Of a DNA stretch of 64,000 nt, positions 37,980-49,289 are shown piece by piece; within the stretch, counting starts at the first letter, position 1, and the number at the start of each line of letters is the position of its first letter. The notes beneath the pieces are model-generated. The model ran no database searches. It was not told where the DNA came from and saw only the letters and a program-made list of their open reading frames with translations. Both the position numbers and the translations under genes were made by a program. Origin of the DNA: CAMAVH01 sp964628235 (GTDB taxonomy: Bacteria; Pseudomonadota; Alphaproteobacteria; SMXQ01); assembly GCA_964628235.1 (NCBI GenBank), contig CAZVLU010000013.1, positions 12,467 to 76,466 of the forward strand, written 5' to 3'.

Positions 37980-39038
37980 GTGAAATATCGCCAAGGCCCG
38001 ACCATGTCCGGCCGCACCCTCTCCGTCGCCGCCGTTTTGGCCCTCGTCGTCAGCGCCGCTGTCCCGTCAGCCGCCCAGGCGCAGTCGGCCGATCAGTTCT
38101 ATAAGGGCAAGACGATCAACCTTTACATCGGCTTCGCGCCGGGCGGCTCATACGACAGCCTCGCCCGCTTGACCGCTCGTTACATGGGCAAGCATATCCC
38201 CGGCAACCCGAACATCGTGCCGCAAAACATGCCGGGCGCCGGCGGCTTCAAGGCTGCCAATTACATGTACTCGGTAGCGCCGAAGGACGGACTGTCGCTG
38301 GCGGCCCTGTCGCAGACCACGCCGCTCGAAGAAGCGCTGAAGAACCCCGGCGTGCAATATAAGTCCAACGAGTTCGCCTGGATCGGCCGCTTCACGTCCA
38401 ATATCGAAGTGCAGGTGATCTGGCACACCGCCAAAGCCAAGAACATCAAGGACGTCATCAGCAACGAGACGTCGGTCGCCTCGACCGGCCCCGGCTCGCC
38501 GTCCGACGGCTACCCGCGCCTGCTCAACGGCCTGCTCGGCACCAAGTTCAAGATCATCGCCGGCTATCCGGGCTCGACCGACGGCCTTTTGGCGATGGAA
38601 CGCGGCGAAGTCGACGGCGCGCTGACCTCGTGGAACACCATGAAGACGGCGCGCGCCCATTGGCTCGCCGAAAAGAAGGCCACGATGTTCGTGCAATATG
38701 TGCTCGAGCGCTCGCCGGACATCCCCGACGTCCCGGCGGTCGTCGAGCTGGCCCGCAATCCGGAAGAGCGCCAAGTGCTCGCGACCTACGCTTCGGGCGG
38801 CGACATCGGCCGCGCCTACAACACGACGCCGGGCGTACCCGCCGACCGCGTCGCCGCGCTGCGCAAGGCGTTCGACGCCACGATGAAGGACAAGGATCTG
38901 CTGGCCGACGTCGAGCGCATGAAGCTCGACTTCTTCCCGATGGACGGCGAAAAGCTGCAGAAGCTCGTCGCCGACACCGTGAACGTGCCGCCGCAGGTCA
39001 TCTCACGCATGCAGGAACTGCTCGGCGCGGCGAAATAA
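37980..39038 (+). CDS. Bug/TctC-family periplasmic receptor
   Basis: A receptor of about 352 residues starting at GTG 37980, seven bases after GGGAG; an ATG at 38004 is the alternative. The signal peptide ends at AAQAQSAD. Family motifs: INLYIGFAPGGSYDSLARL near 47, GKHIPGNPNIVPQNMPGAGG (68-87), WIGRFTSNIEVQV near 132, AMERGEVDGALT near 205. It stands alone, with a terminator behind and the TPP riboswitch of thiC after that. The third such receptor in the window, again without membrane subunits. Confidence 0.9.
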   Translation: MKYRQGPTMSGRTLSVAAVLALVVSAAVPSAAQAQSADQFYKGKTINLYIGFAPGGSYDSLARLTARYMGKHIPGNPNIVPQNMPGAGGFKAANYMYSVAPKDGLSLAALSQTTPLEEALKNPGVQYKSNEFAWIGRFTSNIEVQVIWHTAKAKNIKDVISNETSVASTGPGSPSDGYPRLLNGLLGTKFKIIAGYPGSTDGLLAMERGEVDGALTSWNTMKTARAHWLAEKKATMFVQYVLERSPDIPDVPAVVELARNPEERQVLATYASGGDIGRAYNTTPGVPADRVAALRKAFDATMKDKDLLADVERMKLDFFPMDGEKLQKLVADTVNVPPQVISRMQELLGAAK

Positions 39039-39058
39039 GCCGCTTCGCGTCACACTCG

Positions 39059-39101
39059 ATCGGGCCGCGGCGGGCGCTTCCTGCCGCGGCCCGATTTGTT
39101 T
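39059..39101 (+). terminator. Terminator after the third Bug receptor gene
   Basis: ATCGGGCCGCGGC (39059-39071) pairs exactly with GCCGCGGCCCGAT (39083-39095), loop of eleven bases, then TTGTTT. Twenty bases after the receptor stop. The T-run is poor but the stem is strong. Confidence 0.75.
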
Positions 39102-39185
39102 CAAAATCCCCGTTTTTCAAGCCCTTTGCGCCGCTCCGCGCGGCCGGAATCGCTTGACCCCTTGGCCGCCCGGCCTCATCATCGT

Positions 39186-39280
39186 GCCAGTCCTAGGGGT
39201 GCTCCAATTGGGGGCTGAGACCGCGCTGCGGAAACCCTTGAACCTGATCCGGATTGTACCGGCGTAGGAAACGGACAGCG
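39186..39280 (+). promoter_or_regulatory. TPP riboswitch (THI element) upstream of thiC
   Basis: The conserved blocks of the thiamine pyrophosphate aptamer are present in order: GGGGTGC (39197-39203), GGCTGAGA, ACCC followed by TTGAACCTGATCCGG and the closing GGCGTAGGAAACGGA. The aptamer ends about 120 bases before the thiC ATG, so the expression platform must use the G/C-rich stretch between; it is not obvious whether it hides the ribosome site or forms a terminator. It should switch off thiC when TPP is plentiful. Confidence 0.95.
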
Positions 39281-39399
39281 TCGCGGAGCTCTTGACAGCA
39301 CCCCCGGCCGCCCCCCGTCCCTCCCCGCTGCCATCCGCCATAAATCGCGCTCGCGCGCTAAATCCGGCGCGCAGAGAACGCCATACAAGGAGGCCACCC

Positions 39400-41247
<1,848 letters not shown>

Positions 41248-41253
41248 GCGGCG

Positions 41254-42192
41254 ATGCCTGACGTGAACGGAGCGCCCAGGGGATTAGACCCCTGGGCCCC
41301 CGATCCTTGGACGAGGCTTACCGCCGTGACGGTCGCCTATCGCAGCGCCGCCGTCATCGGCGATTGCCTGCGCTCGGTCGCCCGCGCCAAAGCCGCCGTC
41401 GTTGTCGACAACGCCAGCGACGACGACTCCGTCGCCGCCGCGCGCCGCGCCCTGCCCGACGCCACCATCATCTCCAATGCCGTGAACCAGGGGTTCGGCC
41501 GCGCCAATAACCAAGGCGTCGCTCTGGCCGAAACCGAATTCGCGCTGCTCATCAACCCGGACGCGCAGATGACGCCGGGCTCCGTCGAAGCGCTGGTCGC
41601 CGCAGCCGACGCCAATCCGAACGCCGGCATCCTCGCGCCCGCCATTTTGAACGCCGACGGCACGCGCATCGCCTCGCACAATGTGGGGCTGTTCGACCAG
41701 CAGAAGATCGTCGGCAAAGAGCGGCGGCCGCCCGACGGCGACATCTGCGCCGATTTTCTCTCAGGTGCCGTCATGCTGGTGCGCACCGCCCTGTTCCGCG
41801 AGGTCGGCGGCTTCGATGCCAACATCTTCCTCTACTTCGAAGACGACGATCTCTGCTTAAAAATGCGCCGCGCCGGCTACGCCCTGGTGCAAGTGCCGGC
41901 AGCGACCGCCGTCCATCAGGGCGGCCTGTCATCGCCGCCGACCGACGAAATTCTGCGGCGCAAATATTGGCACCATGCCTGGTCGCGTCTCTATCTCGAG
42001 AGCAAACATCGCGATGAGGCTCTTGCCCGCGCCTGGGGACGGCGCAATGTCCGGGCCTATAAAATCAAGGCGCTGTGGCACAAGCTGGCCGGCCACAAGG
42101 ACAAAGCCTGGCGCGACCGCGCGCGGCTCGACGGCACGCGCGCCTTTCTCGAAGGCCGCAGCGCGCTAACCGAAGCCGGCATCAAGACATGA
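41254..42192 (+). CDS. Family 2 glycosyltransferase (rhamnosyltransferase-like)
   Basis: A 312-residue GT-A-fold enzyme starting six bases after thiC. It shows VTVAYRSAAVIGDCLRSV at the N-terminus, VVDNASDDDSV (nucleotide-sugar Asp), NQGFGRANNQGV, LINPDAQMTPG near 95 (DxD-like metal site), and FLSGAVMLVRTALFREVGGFD then FLYFEDDDLCLKMRRAGY near 180-205 (catalytic EDxD). The pattern is that of RfbF/WbbL-type rhamnosyltransferases, in line with the rmlD and rmlC genes that follow. The end overlaps rmlD by four bases (ATGA). Confidence 0.87.
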   Translation: MPDVNGAPRGLDPWAPDPWTRLTAVTVAYRSAAVIGDCLRSVARAKAAVVVDNASDDDSVAAARRALPDATIISNAVNQGFGRANNQGVALAETEFALLINPDAQMTPGSVEALVAAADANPNAGILAPAILNADGTRIASHNVGLFDQQKIVGKERRPPDGDICADFLSGAVMLVRTALFREVGGFDANIFLYFEDDDLCLKMRRAGYALVQVPAATAVHQGGLSSPPTDEILRRKYWHHAWSRLYLESKHRDEALARAWGRRNVRAYKIKALWHKLAGHKDKAWRDRARLDGTRAFLEGRSALTEAGIKT

Positions 42193-43085
42193 GCGACAAG
42201 GTTTGCCTCCTGTTCGGCGGCGACGGCCAACTCGGCCGCGCGCTGGCGAAGGCCGTTGCGCCTGCCGGATGGCGCATCGTCTCGCTCGGGCGCGCCGCGG
42301 CGGACATCACCGACGCCGATCAGATCGCGCGCGCCATCGATGCCCATGAGCCCGCTGTTGTGGTCAATGCCGCCGCCTACACCGCCGTCGACAAAGCGGA
42401 AAGCGACCGCGATGACGCCTTCCGCATCAACGACATCGGCGCCGGCATCGTCGCCCGCGCCGCGTCCGACGCCCAAGCGACCGTCATCCATCTCTCGACC
42501 GATTACGTGTTCGATGGCCAGGCCAGCCGGCCGTGGCGCGAAGACGATCCTATCGCGCCGCTCGGCGTCTATGGCGCGAGCAAAGCCGCCGGAGAAGATG
42601 CCGTGCGCGACGCGGCGCGCCGCCATTTGATTTTACGCACCTCCTGGGTATTCGGCGTCGACGGCAATAATTTCGTCAAGACCATGCTGCGCCTCGGCGC
42701 GGAGCGGCCGGCGCTCAAGATCGTCGCCGACCAGGTCGGCCGGCCGACCTCCGCCCACGATCTGGCGGACGCCATCCTCGCCATTGCCGCCAAAATCGGC
42801 GGCGGCGTTTCGACCGCAAAAGCCTATGGCACCTTCCACTTCGCCAATGCGGGCGCGGTCAGCTGGCACGAATTCGCCCGCGAGATTTTCGCGCAAAGCG
42901 CCAAACGCGGCGGCCCGTCGCCGGCATTGACCGCCATCCCGACGAGCGACTATCCGACGCCGGCAAAACGGCCGGCCTATTCCGTCCTGGACTGCGATAA
43001 GCTGGCAGGGTTATACGGCATCGAACCGCGCCCCTGGCAGGCGGCGCTCGGCGACGTGCTGGACCGCTTGTTGAAAGCTTCTTGA
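42189..43085 (+). CDS. rmlD: dTDP-4-dehydrorhamnose reductase
   Basis: RmlD performs the last step of dTDP-L-rhamnose synthesis. The 298-residue extended SDR has LLFGGDGQLGRALAKAV at the start, VVNAAAYTAVDKAESD near 60, STDYVFDG near 105, YGASKAAGE near 132 (active Tyr and Lys) and RTSWVFG near 155. ATG 42189 overlaps the glycosyltransferase stop. rmlC follows after ten bases. rmlA and rmlB are not in the window. Confidence 0.95.
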   Translation: MSDKVCLLFGGDGQLGRALAKAVAPAGWRIVSLGRAAADITDADQIARAIDAHEPAVVVNAAAYTAVDKAESDRDDAFRINDIGAGIVARAASDAQATVIHLSTDYVFDGQASRPWREDDPIAPLGVYGASKAAGEDAVRDAARRHLILRTSWVFGVDGNNFVKTMLRLGAERPALKIVADQVGRPTSAHDLADAILAIAAKIGGGVSTAKAYGTFHFANAGAVSWHEFAREIFAQSAKRGGPSPALTAIPTSDYPTPAKRPAYSVLDCDKLAGLYGIEPRPWQAALGDVLDRLLKAS

Positions 43086-43095
43086 AGGATCGCCC

Positions 43096-43644
43096 GTGAA
43101 ATTCACTCCCCTGGCGCTCGATGGCGTCATTCGCGTCGAACTGGATGTGTTCCGCGACGTGCGCGGCGCCTTCATGGAGACATGGCACGCGCACAAATAC
43201 GCCGAGGGCGGCCTGCCGGCGTCTTTCGTGCAAGACAATTGGAGCGAATCGGCCAAGGGCGTGCTGCGCGGTTTGCATTACCAAGTGCAGCAGGCCCAGG
43301 GAAAACTGGTCGCCGTGGTGTCGGGCGCGATCTTCGATGTCGTGGTCGATCTGCGCAAATCGTCGCCGAGCTTCGGCAAGTGGCTGGCCGAGCCGCTATC
43401 GGCCGAGCGCGGCTCGGCGCTGTGGGTGCCGCCAGGTTTCGCCCACGGCTTCTACGCCCAGAGCGAACGCGCCACCGTGCTTTACAAATGCACCGATTTC
43501 TACGCGCCGGCCTACGAGCGCTGCATCCGCTGGGACGATCCCGACCTCGCCATCGACTGGCCGATGAAGCCCGGCATGACGCCGACCGTCTCGCCCAAGG
43601 ACGCGCTGGGCAAGTCCTTCAAGGATGCCGACACGTTCGACTGA
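43096..43644 (+). CDS. rmlC: dTDP-4-dehydrorhamnose 3,5-epimerase
   Basis: RmlC is the cupin-fold epimerase of dTDP-rhamnose synthesis. The 182-residue protein has FRDVRGAFMETWH near 20, VQDNWSESAKGVLRGLHYQ near 48-63 (His of the active dyad in LRGLHYQ), VVSGAIFDVVVDLRKSSP near 78, VPPGFAHGFYA near 115 and YKCTDFYAPAYE near 135. It starts at GTG 43096 behind GAAGGA. It ends six bases before the convergent kinase gene. Confidence 0.96.
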   Translation: MKFTPLALDGVIRVELDVFRDVRGAFMETWHAHKYAEGGLPASFVQDNWSESAKGVLRGLHYQVQQAQGKLVAVVSGAIFDVVVDLRKSSPSFGKWLAEPLSAERGSALWVPPGFAHGFYAQSERATVLYKCTDFYAPAYERCIRWDDPDLAIDWPMKPGMTPTVSPKDALGKSFKDADTFD

Positions 43645-43650
43645 GGCTGA

Positions 43651-45570
43651 TTAGCTTAGGTTATCGAGCACTTCGCGCACGCGATTACCTAACTGGGCGC
43701 GCCGATAAGGCTTGTTCAGCACGGCGAGGCCGGACATGACCTGCCCATGAGCTTCCAGGCTTTCCAGCGCGTAACCCGATGTCAAAAGCACCTTGATTTT
43801 CGGGCGCATTTTGAGCGCTTGATCGGCTAAATCCCAGCCGCTGATGCCCCCCGGCATCACCACATCGGTAAAGAGAAGGTCAATCGGCATGTCCTTCGAC
43901 AGCTTGTCGAGTGCTTCCCGGCCGTCTGCGGCAGACAACACCCGATAGCCGAGCGCGCCGAGCGATGAGACGGCATAGGCGCGCACGAACGGATCGTCTT
44001 CGACAACCAGCACCGTCTCGCTGCCTTTGAAGGCTGCCACGGTTTGGTCGGGGGACGCTTCCAAGTCATCGCTGCCGCCTGAAGCCGCGGGGAGATAGAG
44101 CCGGATCGTGGTGCCGAGGCCCGGCTCGCTGTAGATCGAGACATGGCCGTTCGACTGTTTGACGAAGCCATAGACCATCGAAAGGCCGAGGCCGCTGCCT
44201 TTACCGACCTCCTTCGTTGTAAAGAAGGGTTCGAACACGCGGGCTTTGACTTCGGGAGTCATCCCGGTGCCGCTATCGGTGATGGAGAGCATGACATAGC
44301 GGCCGGGCGGCACTTCGGGATGCAAGCCCTGATAGCGCGAATCCAAAGTCATGTTCTGGGTGGCGATCATCAAGCTGCCGCCGCTCGGCATGGCGTCCTG
44401 CGAATTTAAAGAAAGATTCAGCAGCGCCGATTCGAGCTGTCCCGGATCGGCGAAGGCCGCCCACAGGCCGTCTTCGGTATTGACACCTATAGCGATGTCC
44501 TCGCGCAACGTGCGGCGGAGCAATTCCTTCATCCGGATGACGAGACGACCGCAATCAATATTGGTCGGCTGCAACGTCTGCCGGCGGCTGAAAGCGAGCA
44601 AACGCTGGGTCAATTCGCCGCCGCGCTCGGCCGCCGACATGACCGAATTGACCAAGGCCTCGAGATCGGGGCGCGCCTTCAGGCTGTCGGCCAGCACCTC
44701 GGAATTGCCGAGGATCACGGTGAGCAAATTGTTGAAGTCGTGCGCGATCCCGCCGGACAATTGGCCGACCGCTTCCATCTTCTGCGCTTGGATCAATTGC
44801 TCTTCGGCGCGCTTGCGGTCGGTCAGATCGCGGATGACGCCGACATAGCTCGACTGGCCGCCGAGCTTGCATTCGCCGACCGAGAGATCCATCGGAAAGG
44901 TCGTGCCGTCCTTACGCCGGCCCGTCACCTCACGGCCGATGCCGATGATCTTACGCTCGCCGGTGCGATGGTAATTGTCGAGATAGCCGTCATGCTCGGC
45001 GCGGAACGGCTCGGGCATCAGCATCTTGACGTTCTCGCCGACGACTTCCTCGGCGTCGTAGCCGAACAGCTTGACGCAAGCCGGATTGAACATCGAAATA
45101 TTGCCGCGCGTGTCGATCAGGATCACGCCATCCACTGTGGTATCGAGCACCGTGCGCAGACGCGTGGCACTTTCGAGAATGACGCGCTCGGAATCTTTGC
45201 GCTGCGTCAGATCGTGAATCACGCCGACGAAGATCGGGCCGCCGTCCTGCGCGACTTCGCCGACCGAAAGGTCCATCGGAAAGGTCGTGCCGTCCTTGCG
45301 CCGGCCGATCACTTCGCGACCGATGCCGATGATCTTGCGTTCGCCGGTGCGCCGGTAATTGTCGAGATAGCCGTCATGCTCGGCGCGGAACGGCTCGGGC
45401 ATCAACATCTTGACGTTCTGGCCGATGACTTCCTCGGCCGTATATCCGAAAAGCTTTTCGCAAGCCGGGTTGAAACGCGATACCTGCCCGCGCCCGTCGA
45501 TGAGGATGATGCCATCGACCACAGTGTCGAGGACGACCTCGAGACTGGTTTCGTCTTTGTCTCCCGCCAT
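43651..45570 (-). CDS. Hybrid histidine kinase with two FixL-like PAS domains
   Basis: A 639-residue soluble sensor kinase: PAS1 (about 8-125), PAS2 (136-253), HisKA with His277 in GGIAHDFNNLL, HATPase (about 370-495; NLSLNSQDAM, DSGTGM, GKGSGLGLSMVYG), and a C-terminal receiver with Asp569 and Lys620. The two PAS domains are almost copies of each other, 128 codons apart. Each has the FixL haem-ligand motif EHDGY (His65, His193) and the GIGR arginine twenty residues later (Arg85, Arg213), the spacing of His200 and Arg220 in B. japonicum FixL. A haem-based oxygen sensor is plausible. The target of the receiver is unknown; no response regulator is adjacent. Confidence 0.9.
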   Translation of the reverse strand: MAGDKDETSLEVVLDTVVDGIILIDGRGQVSRFNPACEKLFGYTAEEVIGQNVKMLMPEPFRAEHDGYLDNYRRTGERKIIGIGREVIGRRKDGTTFPMDLSVGEVAQDGGPIFVGVIHDLTQRKDSERVILESATRLRTVLDTTVDGVILIDTRGNISMFNPACVKLFGYDAEEVVGENVKMLMPEPFRAEHDGYLDNYHRTGERKIIGIGREVTGRRKDGTTFPMDLSVGECKLGGQSSYVGVIRDLTDRKRAEEQLIQAQKMEAVGQLSGGIAHDFNNLLTVILGNSEVLADSLKARPDLEALVNSVMSAAERGGELTQRLLAFSRRQTLQPTNIDCGRLVIRMKELLRRTLREDIAIGVNTEDGLWAAFADPGQLESALLNLSLNSQDAMPSGGSLMIATQNMTLDSRYQGLHPEVPPGRYVMLSITDSGTGMTPEVKARVFEPFFTTKEVGKGSGLGLSMVYGFVKQSNGHVSIYSEPGLGTTIRLYLPAASGGSDDLEASPDQTVAAFKGSETVLVVEDDPFVRAYAVSSLGALGYRVLSAADGREALDKLSKDMPIDLLFTDVVMPGGISGWDLADQALKMRPKIKVLLTSGYALESLEAHGQVMSGLAVLNKPYRRAQLGNRVREVLDNLS

Positions 45571-45705
45571 GATTCCCCCAATACGGCACTGATGCTTTGC
45601 GCATGCTTCGTGTGCCTTGCCACAGCGCGAGCATCCGATCTTATAGCAAGACAGGATGGCGCTATAGAGGGCGCTCGCAAGATATCCCTACGTATCGGTA
45701 CGCAG

Positions 45706-45727
45706 AAAACCTCTTTATAGTCAGAGG
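45706..45727 (-). terminator. Possible terminator after metH
   Basis: On the minus strand CCTCT pairs with AGAGG across a short loop and is followed by TTTT (45709-45706). Short stem, but it lies just eight bases after the metH stop. Confidence 0.5.
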
Positions 45728-45734
45728 CTTATAT

Positions 45735-48700
45735 TTAGACCGAGAAGTATTTCGCTTGCGGATGATGCACCACGATCGCCGATGTCGATTGCTCGGGATC
45801 GAGCATGTCGCCGTCGGTCATCGTGATGCCGAGCCGCTCGGCGCCGAGCAGGCCGATCAACTGATGCTGGTCGGCGAGGTTCGGGCAAGCCGGATAGCCG
45901 AACGAATAGCGCGAGCCGCGATAGGCCTGCGACAGCAGCTTGTCCATGTCGCGGTCGTCCTCGCCGGCGAAGCCCAATTCAGCGCGGATGCGCGTGTGGA
46001 CATATTCGGCCAAGGCTTCGGTCATTTCGATGCCAAGGCCATGCAGATAGAGATAATCCTGATAGCGGTCCTGGGCGAACCACTGGCGCGCGACCTCCGA
46101 GGCGTTGTCGCCTTGCGTGACGACTTGCAAGCCGATGACATCGCGTTCATTGGCCGACACGTCGCGGAAGAAGTCGGCGATGCACAGGCCGCCCGGCTTG
46201 TTCTGACGGGGAAAGACGAAGCGCGTCGCTTCGGTCTGGCCGTCCTCGTTGAACAGGATGACGCTGTTGCCTTCGGACGCGCATTTCCAAAAGCCGTAGG
46301 CGGCCTTCGGCTGCAGGATGCTCTCGTCTTCGCACTGCTTGAGCAAGCGCGTCATGATCGGGCGCAGCTCTTTGCGCGCCCAAGCCATATATTGCTCGAG
46401 CGTGCGGCCATCCTTGCGATAGCCCCAGTGGAATTGATAGAGCATGCGCTCGTTCAAATAGGTCACGAGATTGCGCAACGGCACCTGCTCGATCAGGCGC
46501 GCGCCCCAGAACGGCGGCGTCGGCACGTCGACGCCTTTCAGCAACTCGGCCTTGTGGAGCTTGATCTCTTCGTAATCGACCGGGCGCAGGATGCTGGCTT
46601 CGTCGAAGCCTTCGGCATCGCTCTTGGGCCGCTCGCCGTCAACGGTTGGCACCACGCGCATGGCGGCGCGGCGCGTGTTCTTCGGCTTGGCGGCGGTCTT
46701 GGCAGCCGCCGTCTCGACGAACGTATCGAACGTCTTGGTGACGATCTTATCCATCAGGCCGAGCCCGTCGAAGGCGTCGCGCGCATAGGCGACCCGCTTG
46801 CCGCCGTAGGCCGCGAGGCAATCCTGCTCGACATATTGGCGCGTCAAAGCGGCGCCGCCGAGCATGACGGGGATGTCTAGGCCCTGGCGCTGCATTTCCT
46901 CGAGGTTTTCGCGCATCACCACGGTCGACTTCACCAGCAGGCCGGACATGCCGATGGCGTCGGCCTTGTTCTGGTTGGCCGCCTCGATGATGTTGCCGAC
47001 CGGCTGCTTGATGCCGAGATTGATGACCTTGTAGCCGTTGTTGGTCAGGATGATGTCGACCAGGTTCTTGCCGATGTCATGCACGTCGCCCTTCACCGTG
47101 GCGAGCACGATGACGCCCTTCTCCTGGCCTTCGACGCGCTCCATATGCGGCTCGAGCCAGGCCACCGCCGCCTTCATCGTCTCGGCCGATTGCAGCACGA
47201 ACGGAAGCTGCATCTTGCCCGAGCCGAACAGCTCGCCGACGACTTTCATGCCGTCGAGCAGGAAGACGTTGATGATGTCGAGCGGCTTGTGCGTCTTCAT
47301 CGCCTCGGCGAGGTCGACGTCGATGCCCTTGCGCTCGCCATCGATGATGCGCTGCTTGAGGCGCTCCTCGGGCTTCTCCGAACGCACCACGACGGCCTTC
47401 TTTTCCTGGTCGCGGTCCTGGAACAGCGCGAGGAAGGCCTGCAGCGGATCGTAATCTTCGCGGCGGCGATCGAAGATCAGGTCTTCGGCGACGCGCACTT
47501 CCTCTTCGGGAATCTTGTGCATCGGCATGATGCGCGAGAAATGCGCGATGGCCCCGGTCAAGCCGCGTTTGATGGCATGGTCGAGATAGACCGAGTTCAG
47601 AACGTGGCGCGCCGCCGGCTTCAAGCCGAACGAGATGTTCGACAGGCCGAGGATGATCTGCGCCTCGGGCAATTCCTTGGCGATGCGCTCGATCGCTTCC
47701 AGGGTCCAGAGACCCAGCTTGCGGTCGTCCTCGTTGCCGGTGCAGATCGTGAAGGTCAGCGGATCGATCATCAGGTCGGAGGGCGCCAGGCCGTGCTTGA
47801 CGCAGGCGAACTCGTGCAGGCGCTTGGCGATGCGCACCTTGCTGTCGACATCCTTGGCCATGCCGGCCTCTTCGATGGTCAGCGCCACCACCGCCGCGCC
47901 GAAGCGCTTGGCCAAGATCATGCGCTTCTCGGCCGGCTCCTCGCCGTCCTCGAAGTTGATCGAATTGAGGATCGCCTTGCCGCCGTAGAGCTTCAATGAG
48001 GCTTCGAGCACCGGCAGCTCGGTCGAATCGATGACCAGCGGCGCGGTGACGGAGCCGCGCATGCGGCTGATCACATTGCTCATGTCGGAGACTTCGTCGC
48101 GGCCGACGAAAGCGGTGCAAACGTCGAGCGCGTGCGAGCCTTCCTGCACTTGTTCGCGGCCCATGGCGACGCAACCGTCCCAGTCGCCGGCTTCCTGCAA
48201 CAGGCGGAATTGCTTGGAGCCGTTGGCGTTGCAACGCTCGCCGATGGAGAAATACGCGTTCTCTTGGCGCAGCGGCACCTGGCTATAGAGCGAGGCGACC
48301 GACGGCGTCCAGACGACGTCGCGCTTCTTGGGCACAGGACGATGCGTGTTGCGGCCGCCTTCGGCGGCGAGCTTGCGCAGCAGCCCGTCGAGCTGAGCGA
48401 TATGCTCCGGCGTCGTGCCGCAGCAGCCGCCGATCATGTTGACGCCATCCTCTTTGAGGAAGCGCTCCATCCATTTCGTCAGTTCGTCGGGCGACAGCGG
48501 ATAGCGCGTCTTGCCGTCGACCAGTTCGGGCAGGCCGGCGTTGGGCTGCACGACGACCGCGCCGGTCCAGTTGGCGCCGAGCCAATTGACATGCTCGGCC
48601 ATCTCGCGCGGGCCGGTGGCGCAATTGAGCCCTAGCACCGGCACGTCGAGCGCGTTGATGACCGTGGCGGCAGCGGCGATGTCGGCGCCGACCAGCAGCG

Positions 48701-49289
48701 TGCCGGTGGTTTCGACCGTCACCTGCACGATGATCGGAATGTCCTTGTTCGCCTCGATGCGCGCGCGCTTGGCGCCATTGACGGCCGCCTTGATCTGCAG
48801 CGGGTCCTGACAGGTCTCGACCAGGATGACGTCGCAGCCGCCGGCGATCAGGCCAGCCGACTGCACGGTGAAGGCGTCTTCGAGGCTTTGGTAATCGATA
48901 TGGCCGAGGCTCGGCAGCTTGGTGCCGGGACCGATGTCGCCGAGCACGAAACGCTGGCGGCCATCATGGGCGAATTCGGCGATCACTTCGCGCGCCAGCG
49001 TCACCGCGAGCTTGTTGATCTCGAAGGCTTCGTCTTGCAGGCCGAATTCGCCGAGGGTGATCGGCGAGCCGCCGAAGCTGTTGCTGGTCAGCGCGTCGGA
49101 GCCGGCCTTGAGATAGCCGCGATGGATCTGCTTGACCAGATCGGGCCGGCTTTTATTGAGGATTTCGGTGCAGTTTTCTTGGCCGAGATAGTCTTTCTCG
49201 ACGTCGAGATTCATCGCCTGGACGAGCGTGCCGGTGCCGCCGTCGGCGAGCAGGACATTGCTTTTCAGGAAATCGAGAAAGGCGCTCAT
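45735..49289 (-). CDS. metH: Cobalamin-dependent methionine synthase
   Basis: MetH moves the methyl group from methyl-THF to homocysteine through cobalamin. The 1184-residue protein has four modules: homocysteine-binding (LADGGTGTLVQAMNL; zinc cysteines in GLNCATGP and IGGCCGTTPEH), methyl-THF-binding (FSIGERCNANGSKQF, TFTICTGNEDDR), cobalamin-binding (DVHDIGKN with the lower-ligand His; MSGLLVKSTVVM) and the C-terminal reactivation domain (SRYSFGYPACPNLADQ). The start is ATG 49289, overlapping the metF stop; the open frame upstream belongs to a shadow inside metF. It is the third gene of the operon. Confidence 0.97.
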   Translation of the reverse strand: MSAFLDFLKSNVLLADGGTGTLVQAMNLDVEKDYLGQENCTEILNKSRPDLVKQIHRGYLKAGSDALTSNSFGGSPITLGEFGLQDEAFEINKLAVTLAREVIAEFAHDGRQRFVLGDIGPGTKLPSLGHIDYQSLEDAFTVQSAGLIAGGCDVILVETCQDPLQIKAAVNGAKRARIEANKDIPIIVQVTVETTGTLLVGADIAAAATVINALDVPVLGLNCATGPREMAEHVNWLGANWTGAVVVQPNAGLPELVDGKTRYPLSPDELTKWMERFLKEDGVNMIGGCCGTTPEHIAQLDGLLRKLAAEGGRNTHRPVPKKRDVVWTPSVASLYSQVPLRQENAYFSIGERCNANGSKQFRLLQEAGDWDGCVAMGREQVQEGSHALDVCTAFVGRDEVSDMSNVISRMRGSVTAPLVIDSTELPVLEASLKLYGGKAILNSINFEDGEEPAEKRMILAKRFGAAVVALTIEEAGMAKDVDSKVRIAKRLHEFACVKHGLAPSDLMIDPLTFTICTGNEDDRKLGLWTLEAIERIAKELPEAQIILGLSNISFGLKPAARHVLNSVYLDHAIKRGLTGAIAHFSRIMPMHKIPEEEVRVAEDLIFDRRREDYDPLQAFLALFQDRDQEKKAVVVRSEKPEERLKQRIIDGERKGIDVDLAEAMKTHKPLDIINVFLLDGMKVVGELFGSGKMQLPFVLQSAETMKAAVAWLEPHMERVEGQEKGVIVLATVKGDVHDIGKNLVDIILTNNGYKVINLGIKQPVGNIIEAANQNKADAIGMSGLLVKSTVVMRENLEEMQRQGLDIPVMLGGAALTRQYVEQDCLAAYGGKRVAYARDAFDGLGLMDKIVTKTFDTFVETAAAKTAAKPKNTRRAAMRVVPTVDGERPKSDAEGFDEASILRPVDYEEIKLHKAELLKGVDVPTPPFWGARLIEQVPLRNLVTYLNERMLYQFHWGYRKDGRTLEQYMAWARKELRPIMTRLLKQCEDESILQPKAAYGFWKCASEGNSVILFNEDGQTEATRFVFPRQNKPGGLCIADFFRDVSANERDVIGLQVVTQGDNASEVARQWFAQDRYQDYLYLHGLGIEMTEALAEYVHTRIRAELGFAGEDDRDMDKLLSQAYRGSRYSFGYPACPNLADQHQLIGLLGAERLGITMTDGDMLDPEQSTSAIVVHHPQAKYFSV

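Noticed and set aside
43651..45570. PAS duplication as an assembly error
   Set aside because: The two copies differ at many scattered positions, including synonymous ones, so they are real separate sequences.
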